From Kosakonia radicincitans DSM 16656 (GTDB taxonomy: Bacteria > Pseudomonadota > Gammaproteobacteria > Enterobacterales > Enterobacteriaceae): DNA of 64,000 nucleotides. The DNA lies in contig NZ_CP018016.1 of assembly GCF_000280495.2 (NCBI RefSeq), forward strand, positions 3,410,001 to 3,474,000, given 5' to 3'. The notes below the pieces were generated by a model. The model made no database searches. It was not told where the DNA came from and worked only from the letters and a program-made list of their open reading frames with translations. Positions 16,805 to 26,513 of this stretch are shown here, piece by piece. The position numbers were made by a program, and so were the translations under genes. Numbering within the stretch: the stretch's first letter is position 1; every line of letters starts with the position of its first letter.

Positions 16805-17613
16805 ACACTTCCGAGCCGTTGATAATACTGGTTTTCATATTCTGTCGGTGACATCTGTTCGCTAGAACCATGCCGACGCTTACTGTTATAAAACATTTCG
16901 ATGTAATCAAAAATATCACTGCGGGCTTCTTCCCGCGTTCCGTAGATCTTTTTCTTTATCCGTTCACGTTTCAACAACTGGAAAAAACTTTCTGCAACCG
17001 CATTATCATGGCAGTTACCGCGACGGCTCATGCTACCCTCCAGGCCGTGTGATTTCAGGAACGACTGCCACTCATGGCTTGTGTACTGACTGCCCTGATC
17101 CGAATGAACCAGCACCTGTTTTTCGGGATTACGCCGCCATACAGCCATCAGCAGTGCGTTCAGGACAATGTCCTTTGTCATCCGGGATTGCATGGACCAG
17201 CCGATAATTTTGCGTGAGAACAGATCAACAACAACGGCAAGATACAGCCAGCCTTCGTGGGTCCTGATGTAGGTTATGTCCGTTACCCAACGCTCATCAG
17301 GAGCATCCGGATTGAACTGTCGCTGGAGCCTGTTGGGTGACACGATACTGGCCTCGCCTTTACGTGCCCGCGGGCTTCGGTATCCGACCTGAGCCTTTAT
17401 TCCGACACGTTTCATCAGTCTCCAGACTCTGTTTACTCCGCACTGTTGCCCGCTGTCACGCAGATCCAGATGGATTTTGCGATAACCATAGACGCATCCC
17501 GACTCCAGCCAGAACTGTTTAATCTGTCCTGTCAGTCTCAGGTCTGCCTGATGGCGTTGTGAATGCGGCTGCTGAAGCCAGGCGTAAAAACCACTGGGAT
17601 GAACATCCAGCAC
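16801..17613 (-). CDS. IS3-family transposase OrfB (DDE domain)
   Basis: The 270-residue part shown is the rve integrase domain: WVTDITYIRTHEGWLYLAVVVD holds the first Asp, LVHSDQGSQYTS the second, and NAVAESFFQLLKRE the Glu. An HTH_21-type region (YGYRKIHLDL) precedes it. In IS3 elements OrfB is made as an OrfAB fusion by -1 frameshifting; the coding frame extends upstream of 17613 to the A-run near 17702-17709. Confidence 0.9.
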   Translation of the reverse strand: MLDVHPSGFYAWLQQPHSQRHQADLRLTGQIKQFWLESGCVYGYRKIHLDLRDSGQQCGVNRVWRLMKRVGIKAQVGYRSPRARKGEASIVSPNRLQRQFNPDAPDERWVTDITYIRTHEGWLYLAVVVDLFSRKIIGWSMQSRMTKDIVLNALLMAVWRRNPEKQVLVHSDQGSQYTSHEWQSFLKSHGLEGSMSRRGNCHDNAVAESFFQLLKRERIKKKIYGTREEARSDIFDYIEMFYNSKRRHGSSEQMSPTEYENQYYQRLGSV

Positions 17614-17669
17614 CCGACAGAGCAGGCGAACAGGCCAGCAACAGGAGTTGTCACGGATAAAGGCGTACC

Positions 17670-17948
17670 TCAGTCGGACAGCTTTGCGAAGTACGCCGCG
17701 GCTTTTTTTAATATGTCCCGTTCGTCGGTAACCCGTTTCAGCTCTTTCTGGAGACGGCGGATCTCGGCCTGAGCATCTGACTGTTCTTTATTAGTGGAAG
17801 AATCCGGACCGTACTTCTTTATCCAGGCATAAAGGCTGTGGGTGGTGATATCGAGACGTGTTGCAACGCTGGCAACAGAATAACCGCGATCAACAACCTG
17901 TTTGACTGCTTCAGTTTTAAACTCTTCGGGATAACGCTTACCGCTCAT
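17670..17948 (-). CDS. IS3-family OrfA (HTH protein)
   Basis: The 92-residue protein has the N-terminal HTH (RYPEEFKTEAVKQVVDRGYSVASVATRLDI) and a leucine-zipper region (AEIRRLQKELKRVTDERDILKKAAAYFAK) typical of IS3-family OrfA. The A-run at 17702-17709 (minus strand A7G) inside its 3' part is a likely -1 frameshift site. GAGAGG precedes the ATG at 17948. Confidence 0.9.
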   Translation of the reverse strand: MSGKRYPEEFKTEAVKQVVDRGYSVASVATRLDITTHSLYAWIKKYGPDSSTNKEQSDAQAEIRRLQKELKRVTDERDILKKAAAYFAKLSD

Positions 17949-18047
17949 GGGCACCTCTCTTTAAGCCATCTTAAATGACTCTGAGGTGTCTGTTAAACCC
18001 GTGGCGATTCATTAAGAATAAATCTTACATTAAGATATGGAGGGGTT

Positions 18048-18227
18048 ATGGCTCGTACGATGACGGTGGACGTGGGTGATGAGCTGCATGAAAAGCAGGC
18101 TGAATCCAGACTTCAGGAATTGCGCGATCTGCTGGCCGAAGGGATCAGCAGCGGCGAGGCGAAACCATGGAACAAGAATGCATTCCTGAGGAATGTCAGG
18201 GCCAGGGTGGCAAATGAAAGAGATTGA
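18048..18227 (+). pseudogene. parD antitoxin with an in-frame 27-codon deletion
   Basis: The frame is still open (59 residues, starting MARTMTVDVGDELHEKQAES). Compared with the intact copy (86 residues at 42401) it lacks FIDSLVKAGD through LLRE, which is most of the ribbon-helix-helix DNA-binding domain. The toxin-neutralising C-terminus (LLAEGISSGEAKPWNKNAF) is kept. It overlaps the parE remnant by 14 bases, as in the intact pair. Confidence 0.75.
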
Positions 18228-18507
18228 GCTGACACCCAAAGCAGAAGAGGATCTGGAGGCCATCTGGGACTACAGCTTCAGACAGATCGGGGTTGTTCAG
18301 GCGGATGCATAGATCGGTCGTATAGCTGCAGTATTTGATGTGCTGGCCATGCATGATATCGGCACGCATTGTGCAGAGCTGGGAGACGATATCTGCACAC
18401 TGCCGGTAGAACCGGCATACGATCTATTTTGTATCATCACATTCTATGGTTACGGTCATTCGTATTCTCAGCCAGTCTCAGGATACGGCGCGACATGCAC
18501 CCTGGAG
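18214..18507 (+). pseudogene. parE toxin, decayed
   Basis: The frame reads MKEIELTPKAEEDLEAIWDYSFRQIG, close to the intact ParE at 42648, but meets a TAG at 18310 where the intact copy has a Glu-Tyr codon pair. Downstream the similarity continues (IGRIAAVFDVLAMHDIGTH...) with loss of conserved residues. The toxin is therefore inactive. Confidence 0.8.
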
Positions 18508-18612
18508 ATGACCGGGGAACAGGATTCTCAAACAATATAAGTTAATTGTGAGGTCGACATGACCAAAAAAAACATTGTGTATGGACTCTTTCATTATTAT
18601 TCATTTCGCTTA

Positions 18613-18640
18613 TAAAAAAACGCTCCCGGACGGGAGCGTA
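18613..18640 (-). terminator. Terminator of pcoE
   Basis: On the minus strand the stem ACGCTCCCGTCCGGGAGCGT is followed by six or more T residues, about 50 bp after the pcoE stop. Confidence 0.85.
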
Positions 18641-18689
18641 AGCCAGTGACTTCGGCGTCAAATGAGGGTCTGACAAGTGGAGCTGCGGG

Positions 18690-19124
18690 TTAATTCTGGG
18701 TGATCTGGCTGCGATGCTTTTCCGCCTCTTGCTGATGAATAACGGAAGACTGGCCATTATTCGCCTTCTCATGCACAACAGCGGCTTTCTCATGCTCGCT
18801 CATTTCGGAAAATGGCTTAGCAGTTTCTTGGGTGTTCTCAGGTTTGGCTTTCATCATTTTTTTATGCATTTCAGCCATGTCCTGATGGGCGGCAGAATTG
18901 CCGTTTTGCATCATTTCATGGGACATAGCGGCCTGATCGTGACCGCTCATATCCATCATTTTCATGCTCTCCCCCTGAACTGCACTTTTTTCAGCGGATG
19001 ACTGCATCTGATGGGCAGGCGCCTGGGCATTATTTACCTGGTCATGCATGTTCATTGTCTCTGCAGCCATGGCGGATGAAGCGACAGCCATAATGGCAAC
19101 AAATGATACGAGAATCTTTTTCAT
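18690..19124 (-). CDS. pcoE: Periplasmic copper-binding protein PcoE
   Basis: The 144-residue protein matches PcoE in length and composition. A signal peptide (MKKILVSFVAIMAVASSAMA) precedes a Met/His-rich mature part (SMKMMDMSGHDQAAMSHEMMQ). Two copies of the family's NNAQ/HEKANNGQ-type segments and SEMSEHEKAAVVHE are shared with SilE. PcoE acts as a periplasmic metal sponge and is controlled separately from pcoABCDRS by its own promoter; a CusR-type box lies upstream at 19298. Confidence 0.93.
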   Translation of the reverse strand: MKKILVSFVAIMAVASSAMAAETMNMHDQVNNAQAPAHQMQSSAEKSAVQGESMKMMDMSGHDQAAMSHEMMQNGNSAAHQDMAEMHKKMMKAKPENTQETAKPFSEMSEHEKAAVVHEKANNGQSSVIHQQEAEKHRSQITQN

Positions 19125-19297
19125 GGTTGGGTCTCCGGTGTTTACATACCCAAACAATCAATGGCTTATAACAGAGAAAGCAGTTGATCTCAGGGCGGGT
19201 TAATCATCACTCCAGGAACCAGGTGATTGTGTTATCACGCTGCTCCTGATTTATGAATAATTATAAAAAACCGCCTCTGTTTATCGCGTGACTGAAT

Positions 19298-19315
19298 GAT
19301 GACAATTTTGTCACC
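19298..19315. promoter_or_regulatory. CusR/PcoR-type box upstream of pcoE
   Basis: GATGACAATTTTGTCACC is an inverted repeat (GTGACAAAATTGTCA) matching the form of the copper-responsive CusR box. It lies 174 bp upstream of the pcoE start, consistent with the known independent copper-inducible promoter of pcoE. Confidence 0.7.
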
Positions 19316-19341
19316 TTCCAGGTTTCTCCTGAACAACGGGA

Positions 19342-20742
19342 TTAATCCATTAACAGGCGCACTTTGAACACAATTTCCCGCCCCTGCTGTTCTGCTGACA
19401 GCTCGCCGCCGTGAGCATGAATGATCGACCTTGTAATTGATAATCCCAGCCCCGCGCCTTCCGTGTTGTAGAACCTTGATGAGTCTGCGCGATAGAACCG
19501 GTCAAACAAACGTTCCAGATTAGCGGGAACCTGGCCGGACATCGTATTCGTAATCATCACGTTCACACAGTCACTGTCACGCTCAAGGTGTATCGCTGTA
19601 CAGGTGTTATCGGGAGAATACTTGATTGCATTGGAAAGCAGGTTACTGAAAGCACGTCGCAGCATATCGCTGTCTCCGGCAACAACGCCCTCTCCTTCAA
19701 CCGTGATTGTCTTTCCTGTTTCGTCTGCCAGGGGCTCGAATAACTCACGTAATTCATTCAGTTCGGCTGCCAGATCCACATCATGTTTATCCAGCTGCAG
19801 CAGACCATGCTCTGAACGTGCCAGAAAAAGCATGTCACTGGTCATTCGTGACAACCTTTTCAGTTCTTCCAGGTTAGCGAATAAAATTTCGCGGTAATGC
19901 GAAACATCCCTTTCCTTAGCCAGTGCAAACTGCGTCTGCATCATCAGATTACTGACTGGCGTGCGCAGCTCATGCGCGATGTCAGACGAGAAATCTGACA
20001 GTTTCCGGAATGACCCCTCCAGGCGATCGAACATATTATTGAACTCCTGCATGGTCTCAGAGATTTCCGGCGGAGCCAGATCGGGATTAAGACGCTGATC
20101 CAGGCTGTGTACGGTCATGGAGGAAGCCAGACTGGTCATTTCCCGTAACGGTTTCAGACCAATACGTGTGGTCAGCCAGCCCAGAAAAACAGAAATAAAG
20201 ACCAGACCGATATTGAACCAGAACAGCCAGGTACTGAGTTTGTCCATAAACAGGGTGTGATACCCAGTATCCGTGGCAACCGTAATGATGAAATGTTTGC
20301 TTTTACCCTGTTCCGGCGTCACGGCAACCCGCCGCGAGATACTGCGGTACACGGTGTTATTTTCTTCCGTCTGGATCATATAGTCGAGAATATCACCCGA
20401 CTTGTTAAGCAGGACCGCTGGAACAACAGAATTGTTGGCATAGAGTTCAACAATTTTTTCATTTTCCATGTTTTTTATAGAAATGAATAAGCCATTGTGC
20501 CCCACCATCGCATCGTTTATTTTTTCTGATAATGACTTAATATCCGTTTTGTTCCTGAACGTCTCTGTTTTAAGAAACTCTTCGGTGAGCTGAAGTTTAC
20601 CTGTCAGAAAATCGCGGTCCTGATTATCGAAATAGCCATTCAGGGTGCTAATCAGGATAAAACTTGATAACCACCATACCGTAAGCATCACCGCAGAAAA
20701 AATCAGGCTCAGGCGTGTGGTCAGGGAAATTTTGAACCTCAC
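19342..20742 (-). CDS. pcoS: Copper sensor histidine kinase PcoS
   Basis: The 466-residue protein is a heavy-metal sensor kinase. It has an N-terminal membrane helix ([20 protein letters not shown]), a periplasmic sensor loop to about residue 165, a second helix and a HAMP region. The phospho-acceptor box is [16 protein letters not shown] near 250; [10 protein letters not shown] and GLGLSI mark the ATPase domain. It phosphorylates PcoR. Its start overlaps the pcoR stop by four bases. Confidence 0.95.
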   Translation of the reverse strand: MRFKISLTTRLSLIFSAVMLTVWWLSSFILISTLNGYFDNQDRDFLTGKLQLTEEFLKTETFRNKTDIKSLSEKINDAMVGHNGLFISIKNMENEKIVELYANNSVVPAVLLNKSGDILDYMIQTEENNTVYRSISRRVAVTPEQGKSKHFIITVATDTGYHTLFMDKLSTWLFWFNIGLVFISVFLGWLTTRIGLKPLREMTSLASSMTVHSLDQRLNPDLAPPEISETMQEFNNMFDRLEGSFRKLSDFSSDIAHELRTPVSNLMMQTQFALAKERDVSHYREILFANLEELKRLSRMTSDMLFLARSEHGLLQLDKHDVDLAAELNELRELFEPLADETGKTITVEGEGVVAGDSDMLRRAFSNLLSNAIKYSPDNTCTAIHLERDSDCVNVMITNTMSGQVPANLERLFDRFYRADSSRFYNTEGAGLGLSITRSIIHAHGGELSAEQQGREIVFKVRLLMD

Positions 20743-21419
20743 TCTTCTCTGATCTCCAGGACATATCCGGCACCGCGAACGGTATGGATCAGTTTTGGCT
20801 CAAAGTCATCATCAATTTTACTTCTCAGACGTCTCACGGCGACATCAATCACATTCGTATCACTGTCAAAATTCATGTTCCAGACCAGGGACGAGATAAG
20901 ACTCCTGGGTAACACTTCTCCGGTGCGTTGCAGCAGCAACTCAAGCAGAACGTATTCTTTACCGGTGAGATGGATCTTCTTCCCCGAACGGATCACGGTC
21001 CGGCGCACCATATCAACGGTCATATCGGCGATGGTGCAGACTGTTGCGGCCTGCGAGCGTGCCCGGCGCAGTAGGGTTCTTACACGTGCAACCAGCTCCG
21101 TAAAATCAAAGGGCTTAATCAGGTAGTCATCTGCGCCAAGCTCCAGTCCTTTCACTTTGTCCCGCACGTTGTCCTTTGCGGTTAAAAACAGGACCGGTTC
21201 TTCGTGCCCGGACTCCCTCAGTGCGCTGATGATTTGCCACCCGTCGAGGAAAGGCAGCATCACGTCCAGTATTATCAAATCATACTGTCCCTTCGACGCG
21301 GCCCCGAGACCATCGCGGCCATTATTAAAGAGATCGGCCTGATAGCCTTCCTCAACCAGTCCCTGCTGCAGGTAATGACCTGTTTTTTGTTCGTCTTCAA
21401 CGATTAAAATACGCTGCAT
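20739..21419 (-). CDS. pcoR: Copper response regulator PcoR
   Basis: The 226-residue OmpR-type regulator has a receiver domain (IVEDEQKTG, phospho-Asp in [10 protein letters not shown], Lys in DYLIKPFDF) and a winged-helix DNA-binding domain ending in [11 protein letters not shown]. It activates pcoABCD and pcoE with copper. The ATG at 21419 gives the published PcoR length. Confidence 0.95.
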   Translation of the reverse strand: MQRILIVEDEQKTGHYLQQGLVEEGYQADLFNNGRDGLGAASKGQYDLIILDVMLPFLDGWQIISALRESGHEEPVLFLTAKDNVRDKVKGLELGADDYLIKPFDFTELVARVRTLLRRARSQAATVCTIADMTVDMVRRTVIRSGKKIHLTGKEYVLLELLLQRTGEVLPRSLISSLVWNMNFDSDTNVIDVAVRRLRSKIDDDFEPKLIHTVRGAGYVLEIREE

Positions 21420-21473
21420 GGTCAACTCGCTGATATGAAAGTAAAAATCTCACGCATGAGCTTTGGCTGTCCC

Positions 21474-22403
21474 CTAGCTGATCTGAGACGGAGCAAGCAT
21501 TCCAAGCCACGCTACGGCGCCCAGAATGATAATCGCAACAACGAATTCTGTCAGGATGCTGTTTCGCATCAGGGCAACGCTGCGATCATAATTCCCTTCC
21601 CTGACCATAACTTCAAGCCGGGGACCCAGGTGAAACCGGTTTGCTGCAGCCAGAAGAAGCATCAGAACAAACAGAGCCGTCTTGGCAAGCAATATCCTCC
21701 CCCAGGAACTGTTGAATAAGGGAGTTAAGTTACCCTCAGCAATATACAGATAGTTGACCAGCGCACTCAGGATCAGGGCTACAACAATCACCGTTCCTGC
21801 CGTGGCAAATTTTGCCAGGGAGTCAGATATCACAATGACGCTCTGTGCATTATGCTCGTTTCTGCGCATCAGCAGGATAGCAAATGCAACCAGAGCACCT
21901 GTCCAGGCACCTGCAGCGCCGAGATGGGTCAGATCGCTCAGTAAATGGAGATAGTAATGCAGACCGTCATGCATAACGGCGTGTCCTCCCCAGGCAAGTG
22001 TAGCCAGCGCCACGCCCCCACTCATCGTCATCAGCAGGCAGGACAATACTCTCTTATTAGTGTAAAGGAACAAAGCACCGAGTGTGGTAAACAGGGCACA
22101 GAGCCTGACAATCCAGCTAATACCCACATCAGTTTCTTCTATCACCATCTCGATAACATGGATGGATAATTCTCTGAGGTCAGTTACTCCACTCATGGCA
22201 TTAGATACCAGGAGCATATTAATGCCAGTAAGAATGATGCCTGTAACAACAGCAAAGGTTATAAACGACCTGAAATTAGTCAGGTTATAGGTTTCATGTC
22301 TGACACCGCTTATTCCATATATCTGAAAAAATGGCAATCCAAATATTACCATCAAATCCAGATAAAGAAGAAAACGAATAACAATCATAATCAGGTCGTT
22401 CAT
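21474..22403 (-). CDS. pcoD: Copper resistance inner-membrane protein PcoD
   Basis: The 309-residue protein has eight predicted membrane helices and belongs to the CopD family. Conserved features are [10 protein letters not shown] near residue 20, [10 protein letters not shown] near 150, [19 protein letters not shown] near 165 and [10 protein letters not shown] near 265. It works with PcoC to move copper across the inner membrane, possibly to load PcoA. It starts 4 bp after pcoC. Confidence 0.94.
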   Translation of the reverse strand: MNDLIMIVIRFLLYLDLMVIFGLPFFQIYGISGVRHETYNLTNFRSFITFAVVTGIILTGINMLLVSNAMSGVTDLRELSIHVIEMVIEETDVGISWIVRLCALFTTLGALFLYTNKRVLSCLLMTMSGGVALATLAWGGHAVMHDGLHYYLHLLSDLTHLGAAGAWTGALVAFAILLMRRNEHNAQSVIVISDSLAKFATAGTVIVVALILSALVNYLYIAEGNLTPLFNSSWGRILLAKTALFVLMLLLAAANRFHLGPRLEVMVREGNYDRSVALMRNSILTEFVVAIIILGAVAWLGMLAPSQIS

Positions 22404-22407
22404 AATA

Positions 22408-22788
22408 TTACTTCACTGTAAAGGTGTAATTACCGGTAATAGGGTGCGTATCTGAAGAAACCGCGCGCCAGTCAACACGATAAGTGCCAGCGGGTAAAGG
22501 CTCTCGCGGAATAATGACCATCGATTTAGGGTCAGCGCCTGGCGCCACTTTTGCCGCGACCGGCATCGGAGAATGTGATGACATGCCTTTCATACCCGTC
22601 ATCGTTAATTTTGCACCTGAGAATTTCACGGTCAGATTTTCCGAGAAATTAAGCTGAATCTTTTCCGGGGCCGCTACGGCTGAATCAGCCTGTGGCACAG
22701 AGCTTTTTAATTCCGGATGGGCCATAGCAGAGAAAGCAACGCCCATAACGAGGCCACCTGTAAGAATGGCTTTATTTAAAATCGACAT
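22408..22788 (-). CDS. pcoC: Periplasmic copper carrier PcoC
   Basis: The 126-residue protein has a signal peptide ending AMA|HPELK, so the mature N-terminus is His1, part of the Cu(II) site. The Met cluster [13 protein letters not shown] near residues 63-75 forms the Cu(I) site. This is the CopC-type beta-barrel copper chaperone. It is followed by pcoD with which it is thought to act. Confidence 0.95.
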   Translation of the reverse strand: MSILNKAILTGGLVMGVAFSAMAHPELKSSVPQADSAVAAPEKIQLNFSENLTVKFSGAKLTMTGMKGMSSHSPMPVAAKVAPGADPKSMVIIPREPLPAGTYRVDWRAVSSDTHPITGNYTFTVK

Positions 22789-22827
22789 TTTATTTACCTG
22801 TTTAGTTGAGTGTTTTATATCAGTGCG

Positions 22828-23718
22828 TTAAAACCAGATTCTGGCTCCCGCCAGGAATACTACCTGATGGTCTTTCTCACCTTCTCTTTTCGCCATATCG
22901 GATGTTTTCCCGTAAAGTTGATTCCAGGAAACGCCTATATAGGGTGCAAACTCACGGCGTATTTCATAGCGCAGCCGGAGCCCCAGCTCTGTGTCAGTCA
23001 GTCCCCTGCCGCGACCCCGCGATTCATCATCCTGACTGTAGAAATTCACCTCATAGGATGGCTGGAGTATGAGCCGGTTAGTCAGTAAAACGTCGTATTC
23101 TCCTCCCAGACGAAGGGCTGCTTTTCCGCCATTACTGACAAAACCCGTAATTTCAGACTCAAAATTATAGAGTGCCAGCCCCTGAAAACCGACAGCAGCC
23201 CAGGTCCGGGCAGAAGCAGGTCTGAAATCCTGCCTGACACCCGCAACCAAATCCCACCATGGGCCAACCGCATGTCCCCAGAGTAACTGCGCTTCAGCCG
23301 CCTCCGTTTCCCCATTGCTTCGTTCACCTTCACTCTTTAGCCAAATCCGATCTGTGTCGCCTCCAATCCAGCTGTTAACACTCCAGCTGAAATTGTTGGT
23401 GTTATCCGACCGTTGCCATTCCAGTTGATCCAGCAGAACCAGATAATTAATCGCACTGTCGTGAATCGCATGCCCCTGTAAATTGCCGAATGCAGCCTTC
23501 CGGTCGGCATCGGTAACAGGCGGAATTGGCGTTCTGCTCTCAGTTACAATGGGCTCCATTGACGTCATCTCAGTGAAATTCTCATCTGCTGGCATCTGCA
23601 TGGCAGACATGTCGTGCCCGGCGTGGGGATCTGCAGAGACGGAGCCCGCCGCAATAGAAAGCTGTGAGGTAAACAAACCGGCGACCAGAACAGGTATGGC
23701 CTTCAAATTTCTCTTCAT
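22828..23718 (-). CDS. pcoB: Outer-membrane copper resistance protein PcoB
   Basis: The 296-residue protein has a signal peptide ([23 protein letters not shown]) and a Met/His-rich N-terminus ([14 protein letters not shown]). A beta-barrel of the CopB family follows, ending with a terminal aromatic (ARIWF). Strands include [25 protein letters not shown] chose the ATG giving 296 residues, the published length. It follows pcoA by 5 bp. Confidence 0.95.
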   Translation of the reverse strand: MKRNLKAIPVLVAGLFTSQLSIAAGSVSADPHAGHDMSAMQMPADENFTEMTSMEPIVTESRTPIPPVTDADRKAAFGNLQGHAIHDSAINYLVLLDQLEWQRSDNTNNFSWSVNSWIGGDTDRIWLKSEGERSNGETEAAEAQLLWGHAVGPWWDLVAGVRQDFRPASARTWAAVGFQGLALYNFESEITGFVSNGGKAALRLGGEYDVLLTNRLILQPSYEVNFYSQDDESRGRGRGLTDTELGLRLRYEIRREFAPYIGVSWNQLYGKTSDMAKREGEKDHQVVFLAGARIWF

Positions 23719-23723
23719 TCGCA

Positions 23724-25541
23724 TCATTCCTCCACCCGGACTTCACGAAACATTCCCATTTCCATGTGATAGAGCAAATGGCAGTGATACGCCCAGCGGC
23801 CAAGCGCATCTGCTGTCACTCTGTAACTGCGTTTTGTACCAGGGGGAACATCTATTGTGTGTTTACGAACCATGAAATTACCGTTTTCATCTTCCAGATC
23901 GCTCCACATACCATGTAGGTGAATGGGGTGAGTCATCATGGTATCGTTGATCAGCGTGATCCTGAGCCGCTCACCGTATTTCAGCAGCACCGGTGCGGCA
24001 TCTGAAAACTTGATTCCGTTAAATGACCAGGCAAACTTTTCCATGTGGCCGGTTAAATGCAGTTCTATGGTACGGCCAGGTTCACGTCCGTCAGGATCCT
24101 CAAAGCGGCTTTTCAAATCCGCGTACGTGAGAACCTTTCTTCCGTTATTTCGAAGACCAATACCCGGATCATTTAATTTCGGAGAGACGCTCATCGCCTG
24201 CATATCAACCAGTGGGTTATCCGTTTCTGACGCAGGATGACTTTGCATACCCGGCATTCCGGCCATCCGGGAATGATCCATACCGGCCATGCTGCTGTGA
24301 TCCATGGGCGCGGAGGATGTCCCGCTATCCGGAAGGTCAGCACCGTCCATAGACATCATCTCTCCGCTGTTATCCATGCCTCCCATCTGGCTGTGGTCCA
24401 TTCCTGCCATATCATGTCCCATTCCCCCCATACCCATATCTTCCATGGTCAACAGAGGACGGGGATCGAGGGGGGGAACGGCAGCACTTAACCCCTCTCT
24501 CGTGGCCAGTGTCCCTCGAGCGTAACCGGTCCTGTCCATGGATTGTGCGAAGATGGTATAGGCCTCACCCTGAGGCTCCACAATGACATCATAGGTTTCG
24601 GCAACGGCAATCCTGAATTCGTCAACGGTAACCGGGTTTACATACTGGCCATCTGCAGCCACGACCGTCATTTTCAGCCCGGGGATACGGATATCGAAAT
24701 AGGTCATTGCCGAGCCGTTGATAAACCGTAAGCGTATCTTTTCACCGGGACGGAACAGTCCGGTCCAGTTTTTCAGCGGGGCCTGCCCGTTCATGAGATA
24801 GGTGTAGGTGTAGCCACTGACATCCGCGAGGTCAGTCGGATTCATTTTCATTTCAGCCCACATTTTCCGATCGGCAATGGTGGCTGACAGCCCCCTGGTA
24901 TTCACGTCGCGGAAAAAAGAGCCAACGGTTGGTTTATTGAAATTGTAGTAATCCGACTGTTTTTTTAATTTTTTCAGCAGGCTGTGAGGATTTTCATCGG
25001 TCCAGTCAGACAACATGACCACATGCTCACGATCGTAAGCAAACGGTTCTGGCTCCCTGGCATCGATGATAATGGCACCGTATACCCCCTCCTGTTCCTG
25101 CAGACCGGAATGGCTGTGGTACCAGTAAGTCCCGTTCTGCTTAACCTTAAAGGTGTAAACGTAGGTATCATCAGGCTCTATGCCCATAAAACTCAGCCCC
25201 GGAACACCATCCATATTGGCCGGAAGAATAATGCCGTGCCAGTGAATGGACGTCTGTTCATTAAGACGGTTTTTGACCTTCAGGGTAATGGTGTCACCTT
25301 CTTTCCAGCGAAGAACGGGCCCCGGCAGGCCTCCATTGATTGTTTTGGCCTGACGCTCACTGCCCGTGATATTGACGGCCGTTTCACCAATGGTCAGGTC
25401 AAACTGAGTACCCTGCAGGGATGCGGCAACTGGCAGGCTCAGACTGGAACGCGCATTGAAACTCCATACGCCAAGACTTCCGGCTACGCCAGAGAGGGTT
25501 AACCCCTTCAGGAAAGTTCGTCGAGACGTTTTCAACAGCAT
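23724..25541 (-). CDS. pcoA: Multicopper oxidase PcoA
   Basis: The 605-residue periplasmic protein is a multicopper oxidase with a Tat signal (SRRTFLKG at residues 6-13). Type 2/3 copper ligands are seen in [15 protein letters not shown] and HPIHLHGMW; the type 1 and trinuclear motif is [13 protein letters not shown] at the C-terminus. A Met-rich segment ([20 protein letters not shown] near residues 365-385, continuing to about 430) binds copper. PcoA oxidises Cu(I) to the less toxic Cu(II). It is the first gene of pcoABCDRS. Confidence 0.96.
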   Translation of the reverse strand: MLLKTSRRTFLKGLTLSGVAGSLGVWSFNARSSLSLPVAASLQGTQFDLTIGETAVNITGSERQAKTINGGLPGPVLRWKEGDTITLKVKNRLNEQTSIHWHGIILPANMDGVPGLSFMGIEPDDTYVYTFKVKQNGTYWYHSHSGLQEQEGVYGAIIIDAREPEPFAYDREHVVMLSDWTDENPHSLLKKLKKQSDYYNFNKPTVGSFFRDVNTRGLSATIADRKMWAEMKMNPTDLADVSGYTYTYLMNGQAPLKNWTGLFRPGEKIRLRFINGSAMTYFDIRIPGLKMTVVAADGQYVNPVTVDEFRIAVAETYDVIVEPQGEAYTIFAQSMDRTGYARGTLATREGLSAAVPPLDPRPLLTMEDMGMGGMGHDMAGMDHSQMGGMDNSGEMMSMDGADLPDSGTSSAPMDHSSMAGMDHSRMAGMPGMQSHPASETDNPLVDMQAMSVSPKLNDPGIGLRNNGRKVLTYADLKSRFEDPDGREPGRTIELHLTGHMEKFAWSFNGIKFSDAAPVLLKYGERLRITLINDTMMTHPIHLHGMWSDLEDENGNFMVRKHTIDVPPGTKRSYRVTADALGRWAYHCHLLYHMEMGMFREVRVEE

Positions 25542-25657
25542 GCGCATTCCCTTATTTAAAGTATGGTTACTGACAGAATTCGAGAACCGATTTAAATTAA
25601 ATTACTGGTTCATCCACTTACAATGAAATGAATCTAGCACACCTTAAGAAACAAATT

Positions 25658-25693
25658 CATTACAATCGTGTAATGTACATAGCTGTATTACAT
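25658..25693. promoter_or_regulatory. Inverted repeat in the divergent pcoA promoter region
   Basis: CATTACA-ATCG-TGTAATG is a perfect 7-bp inverted repeat at 25658-25675, with a further TATTACAT copy at 25686. It lies between the divergent pcoA and the PcoE-like gene and is of a different type from the TGACA boxes at silC/silE/pcoE. It may be the PcoR site of pcoA; this is inferred. Confidence 0.5.
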
Positions 25694-25775
25694 TTACGTC
25701 ATCTTCCCCACAGGTTGATTATTTTTATATATGATCATAAGGACATCTTTTATGTACCTCAGAAGGTAATTACAC

Positions 25776-26225
25776 ATGAATATATTAATCACGACCACTG
25801 CGTTTACAGCTTTATTTTGTGGGGCAGCTTTTGCTCAGTCCAGTGATATTGCCCATGAAGCACATCGATTTGTTAATAATGCCTCAGCCGTCAGTCATGT
25901 GAATTACTCGACGCATGAAAACTTACCGGACAGGGTTAATAAAAACAACACGCCCTCATTCTCTGAAATGAATGAACATGAAAGGGCCATTGTTGCTCAT
26001 TCATTTATGAACAACAGCGCGTCCTATGCGCATCAGAAAATGATTGAGGAACATAAAAAAATGCTGTCCGGCAGTGATGCAAATTCAAAGACCTCGTCTT
26101 CTTCTTTTAACGAACTGAATGCCGGAGAAAAAGCCGCTCTCGTGCATGAGCAGGTCAATAATGCCGGTGCGGAAGCACATCAGACGCAGGCAAGAAAGCT
26201 TCGCGGGCTGTATTCGACCAGGTAA
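25776..26225 (+). CDS. PcoE/SilE-like periplasmic protein
   Basis: The 149-residue protein has a signal peptide (MNILITTTAFTALFCGAAFA) and the family segments NEHERAIVAHSFMNNS and LNAGEKAALVHEQVNNAG, repeated twice. It is a third member of the SilE/PcoE family in this island and is less Met-rich. It is transcribed away from pcoA, from a shared promoter region, and is presumably a periplasmic metal-binding protein. Confidence 0.85.
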   Translation: MNILITTTAFTALFCGAAFAQSSDIAHEAHRFVNNASAVSHVNYSTHENLPDRVNKNNTPSFSEMNEHERAIVAHSFMNNSASYAHQKMIEEHKKMLSGSDANSKTSSSSFNELNAGEKAALVHEQVNNAGAEAHQTQARKLRGLYSTR

Positions 26226-26334
26226 CTGCAGGCGGGTTAGTGCTTAGCGTCAGGTGCGCAGCAGGGCTTTACTGACGGGTTACGTAGCAGGACATGAGCC
26301 CCATATTGCTCTGCCGTAACCTGTTTCAGTCCCG

Positions 26335-26421
26335 TTAATCATCACCGTCGGGCTGGTCATACAGTTCCCAGAGCTTCAGGAGCAAACGGGAAACAAGATA
26401 TGTTACAAAAATGACGACCAT
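26335..26421 (-). CDS. Possible 28-residue membrane peptide
   Basis: MVVIFVTYLVSRLLLKLWEL starts a 28-residue frame that has a GGGAG Shine-Dalgarno eight bases before the ATG and ends with a short acidic tail (YDQPDGDD). It has one membrane helix. It lies between two plus-strand genes on the opposite strand, in the copper region. Function unknown; small accessory subunits of this kind occur with transporters. Confidence 0.4.
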   Translation of the reverse strand: MVVIFVTYLVSRLLLKLWELYDQPDGDD

Positions 26422-26513
26422 CAACGGTGCTCCCGATTAACTGACAGATGACACGCCTCCTGAAAACCCCTAGCATACGCCGCAGTGTTCATGCTAACGG
26501 CGAATTCCAGTAA

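Larger units (their letters stand above)
16783..18011 (-). mobile_element. IS3-family insertion sequence (1229 bp)
   Basis: The element has terminal inverted repeats beginning TGAATCGCCACGG at both ends: the left end reads inward from 16783 and the right end inward from 18011. Imperfect similarity continues to AGACAC. It encodes overlapping orfA and orfB with a slippery A-run between them. No matching 3-bp target duplication is present (CAG on the left, TTA on the right). The left end interrupts a small gene and the right end abuts the operator of a decayed parDE. Confidence 0.85.
18013..18507 (+). repeat. Left direct repeat: parDE-homologous segment
   Basis: This segment is homologous to 42366-42937 in the same orientation, from the operator half-site TCTTACAT through parD and parE up to CAGTCTCAGGATAC. 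It has lost 81 bases within parD and carries many substitutions. The two copies bracket the copper/silver genes, about 24 kb apart. Confidence 0.75.

Noticed and set aside
16783..18011. A composite transposon with the IS at both ends of the metal island
   Set aside because: Only one copy of the IS is visible; no second copy lies near 42-43 kb.
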